Source: Lycium barbarum (Eukaryota > Streptophyta > Magnoliopsida > Solanales > Solanaceae). From it: a stretch of 64,000 nucleotides of DNA. Of the stretch, positions 48,685-58,439 are shown one piece after another. Both the position numbers and the translations under genes were made by a program. Under the pieces are notes generated by a model. The model did no database searches. It worked only from the letters and a program-made list of their open reading frames with translations, and was not told the DNA's origin. The stretch covers positions 8,440,725-8,504,724 of the forward strand of contig NC_083344.1 of NCBI RefSeq assembly GCF_019175385.1, written 5' to 3'. Each line of letters opens with the position of its first letter. Within the stretch, counting starts at the first letter, position 1.

Positions 48685-50298
48685 TCACGATGAGATTAAG
48701 CTTCTTGGCGAGTATGACCTTTGAAGGATTAACCCTCGTGCAGAACGTCGAACTTGATTATTTCCAGCTGCGTCTTGGGGTGAAGGCTCCCCCTGCTCAA
48801 GAATTTCTTTGTTTTGATCATCATCAACATCTGCCGGATCAATGTTTTCTTGTTCATCATGGACATTATCATGAAGTTCCTCGTTGTTGAGAGGAATGTG
48901 TGGTGATTCAGGGACATCATCTGGAGCATGATAACTTCGTTGCTTGTTGACTGTTGGAGCACACTCATGAAACTGGTTTTCATGGAACACGACGTCTCTA
49001 CTCCGAATCACTTTCTTCATTTCGGGATCCCACAGCCTGTATCCGAACTCTTGATCTCCATAGCCGATAAAGATACAAGGAGTTGATCTTAGATCAAACT
49101 TCTGCCTCAACTCCTTGGATACATGCACAAATGCCTTGCACCCGAACACTTTCAAGTGAGAATATGAAATATCTTTCCCAGACCATATCTTTTCTGGAAC
49201 TTCAAAGTTCAATGGGACTGAAGGTGACCTGTTTATAAGATAACAAGCTGTCAGAACAGCTTCGCCCCAGAATGGCTTTGGCAGTTTAGCCATACTGAGC
49301 ATGCATCGGACTTTCTCAACAATAGTGCGGTTCATTCTTTCAGCTACACCGTTATGTTGTGGTGTTCGTGGCACCGTTTTCTCATGTCTGATCCCATGGT
49401 CAGCACAATATGCCAAAAACTCCCGGGAAGTGTACTCGCCTCCATTGTCAGATCGGAGGCATTTCAGCTTCTTTCCAGTCTCCCTTTCTACCATAGCATG
49501 GAATGTCTTGAAACGATCGAATACTTGATCCTTCGATTTGAGACAATAAGCCCAAACCTTCCGTGATGTGTCGTCGATGAATGTCACGAAGTATTTGCTA
49601 CCACCAAGAGATTCTTCTTCAATGGGTCCACACACGTCAGAGTGGACAAGGCTCAGCAACTCGGAACGATTCTTTCTGGTGGAACTGAAAGAAACTCTAT
49701 GTTGTTTCCCGAATAAACAGTGATCACAGGGATCCAAAGTTACGTCGTTATCTATTGAGATGGCTTCTTTCTTTGCAAGAGTCATCAATCCCTTCAGACT
49801 CATGTGGCCCAATCGTCTATGCCACAAGTTTGGCGATGTCTCTTCTTCAACTGCATTGAGACTCGATCGATACAACTTTACATTGGTTTTGTAAATATTA
49901 CCACAAATATGTCCTCTAGCAATAACCATAGAGCCTTTGGACAGCTTCCACGTACCATCCTTGAACAGATTTCCATACCCCTGTTGATCCAGAGCTACTC
50001 CTGAGATTAGATTCAATCTCAGATCCGGAACATGACGAACCTCTTTTAACACAAGTGAGCTTCCATTGCTGGTTTTTATGTGCACATCACCAATGCCAAC
50101 AATGCTCGAGAAACGGGTGTTGCCCATCTTCACAACGCCGTGGTCTCCAGATTTATAAGTACTGAACAAATCCCGGTGTGGAGTGGCATGGAATGATGCA
50201 GCAGTATCAATCACCCACTCAATATCATTTGTGCCCACGTGTAGGCATGTTTCCTCTCCGCATGTAACAAGTGCAATGTCTGGTGACACGGTGACCAT
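48685..50298 (-). pseudogene. copia protease and integrase
   Basis: The 537-residue frame is in phase with gag, the single TAG at 50341 lying between. Protease active site: WVIDTAASFHATPHR (DTAAS variant of D-S/T-G). GAG-pre-integrase: LWHRRLGHMSLKGL with zinc ligand DHCLFGKQ. Integrase core: LVHSDVCGPIEEESLGGS (first Asp), LKCLRSDNGGEYTSREF (second Asp) and PQHNGVAERMNRTIVEKV (Glu). Family tail: SHLKVFGCKAFVHVSKEL. It ends at a stop (TAA near 48685) after a frameshift just before the reverse transcriptase. Confidence 0.93.
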
Positions 50299-50340
50299 GG
50301 TCTCACCATCTTCCTTGCTCGAACTCTGGTTAGTTTGAGG

Positions 50341-51093
50341 CTACTCCCGTTTAAGCTTTCGACACTCCACCTTCTTGTGGCCATAGTTGCCACAATAGGT
50401 ACAATATCCCTCGAACCAAGTGTTGGTATCGAAGGATTTTCCCCGCTCTCGTGATCTCCCTCGAACTTGAGATCTTCCTCTACTTTGACCTCGACCTCTA
50501 CCTTTGCCTCGGCCTCTTCCTCTACCTCCGCTTCTACCTCCGTTGCGTCCACTATTTTCAGAAACAAGGGCATATGATTGATCTACCCCGGTTTCTTTTC
50601 TTCGCGATTCCTCGTTTATTAAGGCGTCCGTGACCATCTGCATGGTCACCTTACCATTGGGGGCAGAATTACTGAGAGTGACGACAAGAGTCTCCCAGCT
50701 ATCAGGTAGAGAACTTAGGAGCAAGATTGCTTGCTCCTCATCTTTGAGAACCCATTCGGCTGCACTTAGTTGGTTCACGAGATCTTGGAACTGACTTGTG
50801 TGTTCTGTGACAGAGGTACCGCTACGTAGCTTGTGATTTACCAATCGCCTCATCAACAATGTTTTATTTCGAGCCGTTTTTGCTTGGTACATGCTCCCAA
50901 GCTTTTCCCAAAGTTTGTAAGCACTCGTTTCCTGCGCGACATGATGGAATACACTATGGTCAATCCACTGTCGAATTTGTGCGACCGTTTTCCTATTCAT
51001 TCTTGCCCATTCTTCGTTTGTCTTCTTGTCGGGTTTGGCACCTTTATTTTCGAGCGGCTCGGCTAAATCCTTCAAATTTAACAAGTCCTCCAT
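50341..51093 (-). CDS. copia gag
   Basis: The 250-residue frame starts MEDLLNLKDLAEPLENKGAK. It follows the UBN2-type gag pattern: WARMNRKTVAQIRQWIDHSV, AYKLWEKLGSMYQAK and LVNQLSAAEW. A Gly/Arg-rich linker and a CCHC-type zinc knuckle (YCTYCGNYGHKKVECRKL) at residues 230-247 follow. The ATG at 51091-51093 may lie inside a longer frame: upstream sequence to about 51170 continues MEKSSSDT-like residues in a related frame. The TAG at 50341-50343 ends it where an intact element would read on into the protease, in the same frame. Confidence 0.85.
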   Translation of the reverse strand: MEDLLNLKDLAEPLENKGAKPDKKTNEEWARMNRKTVAQIRQWIDHSVFHHVAQETSAYKLWEKLGSMYQAKTARNKTLLMRRLVNHKLRSGTSVTEHTSQFQDLVNQLSAAEWVLKDEEQAILLLSSLPDSWETLVVTLSNSAPNGKVTMQMVTDALINEESRRKETGVDQSYALVSENSGRNGGRSGGRGRGRGKGRGRGQSRGRSQVRGRSRERGKSFDTNTWFEGYCTYCGNYGHKKVECRKLKRE

Positions 51094-51718
51094 ACGAGGT
51101 TTTCACATGTTATAATTTGAGGATGTTAGCGGAATCATGGTATCCGATGATGATTTCTCCATGATAAAGTGCACCTAATCTGCTTGTATTGGACTGTGGA
51201 AGCAGAATCAGGAAAAACGAGACTCACGGTTGAATCCGGAATGGTCGAAAACTTAGGGAACCGGTCTGACCAATCTGAAAACCGAACAAAAACAGAGTGA
51301 ACCGGGCTGCACTAATTCAAATCGAACCGGGCCGGTTTAATCACTGGCTGGTTGAAAGAGTCAACAAAAGGATGATATGGCAATTGGACTTTGACCAGAT
51401 CTGGTTCTGGTCAAACGGGTTGGTCTGGAAAAAACGGGTTGGTCGGATCGGGTTTCTCCGGTCGTCTTCTCCGGCGAGCTAGTGGCCGGAAGGTGGCGAA
51501 GCAGCGGCAGCGATAGTGGACAAGGAAACATTGACCGGTCTTTTGGAGGCCTTCCGGTGGTCGAAATATTCTGAAAAATATATATTCGGAATCCTCGGAA
51601 CGAGATCTTTCTAATGGTATACTCAGAGCACAATTTTGGGACAAAAAATTTTTGACTAAAAATTTTACGAAACTTTAAAAGATTGGCCTGCAAGATTAAC
51701 CAAGCTCTTGATACCACT

Positions 51719-52094
51719 TGTTAGGATTGGAGAAGTCTTCTATTCATAACCGGACAGAATTACAATAGGAGGATCAACTCTCACACTCAACTATTACAAA
51801 AAACCAATCCTAAACTGAATACCTATATCTCACTCAAGTGTTTTCCTTACTGTTTTTCTCTCTTGCTCTTGGTGATGCTACAAATGATAGAAGGCTTCCC
51901 TATTTATAGGGATGAAATGAACCTATTGATGTCATTTGTGACTCAAGCAAGCACTTGACAATTTGTCAAATACAAGGAAGATGTTTTCTTCCTTAAAACA
52001 AGGAATATGTTTTCTTCCTCAAAACAAGGGAAATGTTTTCTTCCTTAAAATGAGGGAGATGTTTCCTTCCTCAAATTATGGGATGGACCCAACA
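51719..52094 (-). repeat. 5' LTR of the copia element
   Basis: This is the partner of 46736-47115. The TATA box is CCCTATAAATAGGG (minus strand, 51898-51911). Just downstream, in minus orientation, TGGTATCAAGAGC at 51705-51717 serves as the primer-binding site matching initiator-Met tRNA. Confidence 0.95.
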
Positions 52095-52099
52095 CTTAG

Positions 52100-52406
52100 C
52101 TGAAGAACTAATTCCCTTCCCCAAGAGATATTCCTTTGATGATTTTTAGACGTTTAAGCACACAACAATATATATAGGTACCGATCAAATCTAGGTGTTA
52201 TGTCGACCAACTCCACATAAAAATTAATCATTTATTTATAAAGTCGCGAAAGAAAATATAGGAGTATCAGAATGGGAAAATTAGATCAAAATTTTATTGC
52301 TTAGCTGTATTAACTTAAAAGAGTTTTGTGTTAGGTTAGGTCAGAATTTTATGTGAATTTCTATTATATAGAAGCCACGTAAGGGGACGAATACAGCCAT
52401 TTTTTT
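52100..52406. other. Spacer, no recognised feature
   Basis: AT-rich sequence between the copia TSD and the fold-back element. No frame with known motifs and no clear terminal repeat. Confidence 0.5.
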
Positions 52407-52925
52407 GCGCGGATTGCCCTTCTTTAGGGGTGGTCTTTAAATTTTGCCCTTCAAATTTGTGGTCTTTAAATTTTGCCTCTCATATTTGTGGTCTTTAAGT
52501 TTTGCCCTTTGCTTGGAAAGGTGAGCGATTATATGAAGTTCTGGGTTTGAACACCCGCTCAGGCATAAAATAAAAAAATAATTTCGTAAGGCAGGACTGG
52601 GGGAGTGTATGCCGGATCCAGCATACAACCTTTAAGGAAAAGCTAAAGTTATGTCGGATCCGGCATAACTAAAAGTCTGCCCCATAAGACAGAATTTTTC
52701 CTAAGACATAGTTTAGTTATGCCTTATGGGGCAGAATTTTAGTTAAGGCATAACAAAATTATGCCCCGTAAGGCAAGAACTTTTCTTAAGGCATAGACTT
52801 TGCCTTATAAGGCAAAGTTTAAGTTATGCCTTAAGAAAAAGTTTCGCCTTATGGGCATACTTCTAGTTATGTCTTTGGGGCACACTTTTTAGTTAAGGCA
52901 TAACTAAAAGTTTACCTTGAAAAGT

Positions 52926-52966
<41 letters not shown>

Positions 52967-53515
52967 TTCAAGGCAAAGTCTGCCCCCTCCGGCAGACTTT
53001 TAGTTAAACACAACTAAAAGTCTGCCCCCTCCGGCAAACTTCTAGTTAAACACAACTAAAAGTCTGCCCCCTCCGGTAGACTTCTAGTTAGACACAACTA
53101 AAAGTATGCCGGAGGGGGCATAGCAAAATTTAAACTTTGCCTTATAAGGAAAACTTTTAGTTATGCCTTAAGGAAAACTTACGCCTTATGGGGCATACTT
53201 TTAGTTATGTTTTATGGGGCACACTTTTAGTTAAGGCATTACTAAAAGTTTACCTTGAAAAGTTAAAAAAAAATACATATATATGCTTCAAGGCAAAGTT
53301 TACCCCCTCTCGCAGACTTTTAGTTAAACATGACTAAAAGTCTGCCGGAGGGGGCATAGCGAAATTTAAACTTTGCTTTGCAAAAATTTTTTAAATTTTT
53401 GACTGAGCGGGGGTTCGAACCCAGAACCTATGGGTTTTAGCCGAAGGGAAAAATTTAAAGACCACAAATATGAGGGGCAAAATTTAAATACCACCCCAAA
53501 AAAAGGGCAATTCGC
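52407..53515. mobile_element. Fold-back / long-TIR non-autonomous element
   Basis: The ends are inverted copies: left GCGCGGATTGCCCTTCTTTA with GGTGGTCTTTAAATTTTGCC, and right the inverse with GGGCAAAATTTAAATACCAC and GGGCAATTCGC. The arms are about 100 bp each and imperfect. The interior (52600-53360) is a chain of palindromic words such as AACTAAAAGTCTGCC and GGCAGACTTTTAGTT, plus (TA)n at 52930-52963. No transposase is encoded. The right arm also contains GGTTCGAACCC, an exact match to a Pol III box B. I saw no clear target-site duplication. Confidence 0.75.
52930..52963. repeat. TA microsatellite
   Basis: About 17 TA dinucleotides in a row, inside the fold-back element. Confidence 0.9.
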
Positions 53516-53529
53516 AGCAGCCCATGGTT

Positions 53530-55360
53530 CAAATTGTACCCGCATTAAATTCTTGTACCATGATCTATATAATTTGTACATTTTATCTAACTATTTTTAT
53601 ATCCCATGTAGATACATGTCATAGTACTTAATATTATTTCTCTTTTCATGTATAGATGTATGCACTTTAAATTTAATTCTCCGACATATTTATTTCCTTC
53701 ATGCACTTTTACTTGTTCACTTTTGACTTTTCGTGTTCTAACTGAATATTTATTCTCTTCTCATCTATAGACATATGCAGTTCAATTTTAATTCTCCTAC
53801 ACAAATTTATTTCCTCCGTGCACTTTTACATATTCCCTTTTGGCTTTTTACATTCTTATAGAAAATATACCAAAAGTTATATAACTTGTACACTTTATTC
53901 AATTATTTTTATATCCCACGTAAACATATGTCATAATACTTAATATTTATTCCCTTCTCATATATAGACATATGCACTTTAAATTTAATTCTCCGACATA
54001 TTTATTTCCTCCGTACACTTTTACTTGTTCACTTTTAACTTTTCATGTTCTAGCTGAATATTTATTCTCTTCTCATATATAGACATATGCAGTTCAATTT
54101 TAATTCTCCTACACAAATTTATTTCTTCCATACACTTTTACTTGTTTACTTTTGGTTTTTTACATTCTTAACATATTTATTTCCTCCGTGCACTTTTACT
54201 TGTTCACTTTTAACTTTTCATGTTCTAGCTGAATATTTATTCTCTTCTCATGTATAGACATATGCAGTTCAATTTTAATTCTCCTACACAAATTTATTTC
54301 CTCCATGCACTTTTACTTGTTCACTTTTGGCTTTTTACATTTCTATTATATATCTATTATATATAAGCGGCTTGGGGGGGGCGAACACGGCTCCCCAAGC
54401 TTGTACCAACAGCTTCACGAATTGTACCCGCATTAAATTCTTGTACCATGAGCTATATAATTTGTACACTTTATTCAACTATTTTTATAGCCCATGTAGA
54501 CATGTGTCATAATACTTAATATTTATTCTCTTCTCATGCGTAGACGTATGCACTTTAAATTTAATTCTAAACACATTTATTTCCTCCGTGCACTTTTACT
54601 TGTTCATTTTTTACTTTTCGTGTTCTAACTGAATATTTATTCTCTTCTCATGTATAGACATATGCAGTTCAATTTTAATTCTCCTACACAAATTTATTTC
54701 CTCCATGCACTTTAATTTGTTCACTTTTGACTTTTCACATTCTTTGAGAAGTAATAAATCTCACGTGGATATATGCCACAGTGCTGAATATTTATTCTCT
54801 TCTCATGTACACACGTGTGCACTTCTATTTTAATTCTCCGACACATATTTATTTCCTCCGTGCACTTTTACTTGTTCATTTTGACTTTTCACGTTATTTA
54901 AGAATTAATAAATGAAGTACTCCTTCCGTTCCATGTTACTTAGCCACATTACTATACCCAACTTTTAACGTTCTTTAAGAATTAATAAATAAAATATTTC
55001 TTCCGTCCCATGTTATTTGGCCACATTACTATACTTGACTTTTCACGTTCTTTAAAAATTAATAAAAATGAAGTACTCCCTTCGTCCATATTACTTGGCC
55101 ACATTACTAAAAATATATGTCTATTTTTCTATTCTATATTTATCTTCTTCTCTATTTCTATTATCCCCGTTTTTCTTCTTTGTCAACACTTTAAATGTGA
55201 AGAGAGGACGGACAATAGCAATGCAAATTTGTACCAAAACTTATTTTAATGCTCCTACACATAACTTTTTCACTTTTGACTTTTCACGTTCTTTTAAAAT
55301 TAATAAATAAAGTATATATTTTATCATAATATCCATATTTATTGGTATATAGTCTCAATA
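53530..55360. repeat. Degenerate AT-rich tandem repeats
   Basis: The words TTTATTCTCTTCTCAT, TTAATTCTCCTACACA and TTTATTTCCTCC(G/A)TGCACTTT recur at least seven times between 53630 and 54800, with spacing of about 100-200 bp. Two larger units begin with ATTGTACCCGCATTAAATTC (53535 and 54421). From 54920 to 55110 three fragments of CCATGTTA(C/T)TTGGCCACATT follow. No coding frame is recognised. Confidence 0.75.
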
Positions 55361-57155
55361 GCCTCAGAAAATGATTTGAAAATGAATAATTAATGTGAGA
55401 GGTAAAATAAGAAGAAGATTTTTTTTCCGTGATTTTTTCCTTGACATGTTAACGTCGACAAATAAAAGTAAAGGAAGGGAGTGACATTTATCCCCGCTTT
55501 CCTTCATTATCAATACTTTACTTATTTACTCTCCTCTGTAGTCTCTGATTATTATTTCTTTACATTTATAAAATGTATTACTTTATATTTTCATTTCAGA
55601 ATTAAAATTTGGTGATTAATGATATAACATATATTTTTCTAATTTTGATTTCTTTGTAACAATTAATATTAATTTAATAAAAATAATTTAATCCAATATA
55701 TACAACAAAATGGTTCTTATGTTTGGATCTGAATAGTTACTTAACATGTCGGTATACATATAAAATATTGAAGAATTTAAAAGAAAAAATTTAGAACCAA
55801 AATATTTATTTTCCCTCATATTCTTACTAATTTTCTTTTACATCAATGAACAAATTTCATTGTCATGATACTGATAAAAAGGTCCGACTCTTTCCATCTC
55901 AAAGACTTTTAATTACAACTAAAGTGATAGTACATAAAATACATTTTGTATATATAATAACAATTAAAATGTATTTAAAAGTTATTTTCAAAATACAAAC
56001 CTTAAAGAGTGGCTAATTAAAGCGAATAGACATGTTCGGCCCGTGCATCGCACGGGCAAGGTCATGTGTTTAATTGAAATTTAATTAAATATCATATAAT
56101 TATTCCACTAATGGAGGGGCAATAGGTGGCAGAAGGGTATTTTCGAGCCATTTCTAATATGTTAGCATTTTTTATCTCAATAGATGGAAGGAGGGGCAAA
56201 TTTGATCCAAGAGGTGGAAATATTTTTAAATCATTTCTAATACGTTAAGGGCATTTTTAACCCTTTTCCCGAATAAAAATACATATTATGACCCCAACTC
56301 ATCAAAGTTTGTCGTGTTAAATATATGTCAAGCAATGGTTATTACTGTCAATTCATCCCAATTCAAGATCATTTCTCATAGAATCTCTTGTTACAATTTT
56401 GTCAAAAAAAAAAAAAAAAATCCTTTATCTTCTAATGATATCCAATGTTCCGCATCTTTATTCTCCGAAAATTACTGTATTAGCCACAATAATAAACCCG
56501 TGGGTTACAATCTCCCTCCTTTCAGCCAAAAAATTTGACAGGCCATTTTGAGTTCAGCCCATTGTGGCTCATCCTTAATTATGTGACTCACCTACCTCGT
56601 CAAACGTTGAGTCCGGAATCAAAATGACCCCAAAAAAAGTGTTTTTGAATCAAAATACCGCAACAACAAAAATGTTATAAAACTGCCTTTAGCGCAGTAA
56701 AATACTGCGCTAAAGGGTCCCTTTTTTTTTCCTTTTGGTTAACCCCTCTTTCATTATGCTTTTTAACGTACTTTGACCATAAATTAATCATGCTTAGGGA
56801 CCCCAAAACTTTAATATTTTATATAGAACCCTACTTATTTTTTGCGATTAATAAGGTAGGCTCAATACATGAAAGATAAGAAAATCTTTGGATTGCCGTT
56901 TCAGTGGTTGAAAAGTGCTCGAATGCCATTTGTTTATAGGCTTGGTGTCATTAGCTTTAAGTTCTTTATGATTTAGGGTTTAGATTTAAGTGTACTATTT
57001 TTTAGTCAAAATTGCAGCATTTATACCAATCTCAAAATAATCAAATTGCATCATTCATAACAATATGAAAATACTTAAACTTGTTAATTAATAAGAAACC
57101 CAAACTTTTTAAAATACAATCATCAAAGAAAGAAAAAAAACTTAAAAAACATTCA
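55361..57155. other. AT-rich flank of MULE copy 2
   Basis: No gene is recognised. Two hairpins are visible: GCCCGTGC/GCACGGGC at about 56038-56056 and GCGCAGTAAAATACTGCGC at 56694-56712. The second resembles a hairpin at 63164-63183 beyond the other end of the MULE. A run of 18 A is at 56404-56421. The last part (57000-57155) may be the MULE 3' flank. Confidence 0.55.
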
Positions 57156-57159
57156 TCAA

Positions 57160-58434
57160 TTAATGCCCTTGAGTTGATCTTCCGCCACCACCGCTAGATG
57201 TGCCACCACCGCGAGATGTTCTACCACCACTAGATCTACCAACACGAAAGTTTCCTCCACTATGAGAGGTACTTCCACCGCGAGATGTAGTTTGACCACC
57301 ATGCCGTAAGGGACACTTGCGCTTATCATGACCAACATAATTGCAAAAGGAGCATTTTTTAGTGTATCTCCCTGGTGGAACATCCATTTCATTATGAATA
57401 TGGGAGTATGCTTTCTTTTTGAATTTACGGATAAATGCTTTATTTGCAACCATTGAAAATGGATCCGGTGGCCAATAACTCTCACTACCAAGTGGGTAGA
57501 ACCTTCCAGCATACGTTTTTGCAGAATTTTCAACTGTATGTTCCTCAGCCATGTACGGGGAGACGTTCTTTCCCATTGCGATAAAACACTTGAAGGCATG
57601 AGAACATGGCATGTGATATGATTGTCACTTGCCGCATGTGCATGTTCTTGGAATCTCACAAATTGTGTGGACGTTACCTCATTTACCTTGGTGCACACTT
57701 ATTGTGAGTTCAAATATACGCTCTGCATAGTTGTACTCCATCCGGTCGTGTTGCTGAGCCTTAAATTTGTGATACTCGAACACTTTTGACGGTTTTGGCA
57801 TCCATCTTAGATTGTCTGCCGCAAGTGCTTTGGCCTCTTTTGATCTATTGACGAACCGCTCCACAACCTGCTTAAAAGTCATTCTCACCATTGCGGTGAC
57901 GGGTAGTCCTCGTGTAGATTTTCACAAGCTATTGAATGACTCAGAGCTGTTTGTTGTCAGCATACCCCATCGCCTACATTTATCCTGGTGTAATGTTCAT
58001 TTGTCTTTATCAATTGCATTCAACCAGTGGAAGGTTTCCTCATTGCCCGCCTAATAATGTCCATCTGCAGGTTAAACTTCTTCTCCTGATGCGCTGTTGC
58101 AGCCGCCCACATCCAATTGCAAAGTGCTGGGCTTCGATATGCCTTTTGGAAGTTTTCCTTCAAATGCCTTAAACAATAACGATGGTAGGCAAAGGGTGGC
58201 TGCCACCTCTGCAAATTAAACATATTGTGCAATATGCCAGCATTCCTATGCAATCCTTAATAACGTGTTGCCTTAAGTAGTCCAAAAACATACCCCACGT
58301 ATTAATGCTCCCATTAGCTGCAATTGCAAAAGCTAGAGGGAATATAGCTCCATTTGCATCCATTCCAGCTGCAATTAGCAGCTTTATGTCGTATACCGCG
58401 TACACATGTGTTACATCTATTGATATTACAGGCC
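57160..58434 (-). pseudogene. MULE copy 2 transposase: catalytic, SWIM and C-terminal regions
   Basis: The catalytic part reads SIDVTHVYAVYDIKLLIAAG (first Asp, with GTH changed to VTH) and LLIAAGMDANGAIFPLAFAI, then second-Asp region, RWQPPFAYHRYCLRHLKENF and LCNWMWAAATAHQEKK. A SWIM-type finger (CTCGK.. then HMPCSHAFKC) is interrupted by TGA at 57625-57627 in place of Trp. The tail has a CCHC knuckle CSFCNYVGHDKRKC and a Gly/Arg/Ser stretch, and stops at 57160. Frameshifts occur near 58250 and 58050. No active enzyme results. Confidence 0.85.
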
Positions 58435-58439
58435 AACAA

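Larger units (their letters stand above)
46736..52094 (-). mobile_element. Ty1/copia element, nearly intact, with TSD
   Basis: The 5359-bp element carries 380-bp and 376-bp LTRs and is flanked by CTTAG at 46731-46735 and 52095-52099. On the minus strand the order is 5' LTR, primer-binding site, gag, protease, integrase, reverse transcriptase, RNase H, polypurine tract and 3' LTR. The two LTRs differ at roughly ten positions plus a few small indels, so it is the youngest element here. Coding lesions are few: TAG at 50341-50343, a frameshift with TAA at about 48690-48700, and TGA at 48312-48314. Confidence 0.95.

Noticed and set aside
51361..51717. 118-residue open frame between the copia LTR and gag
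   Set aside because: It overlaps the primer-binding site and leader of the copia element and shows no known domain.
53405..53430. tRNA gene (GGTTCGAACCC resembles a T arm)
   Set aside because: No acceptor stem, anticodon arm or box A was seen; the motif is part of an inverted-repeat arm.
56036..56060. Helitron 3' end (GCCCGTGC/GCACGGGC hairpin)
   Set aside because: No CTRR terminus follows the hairpin at the expected distance and no 5' TC end or Rep/helicase is seen.
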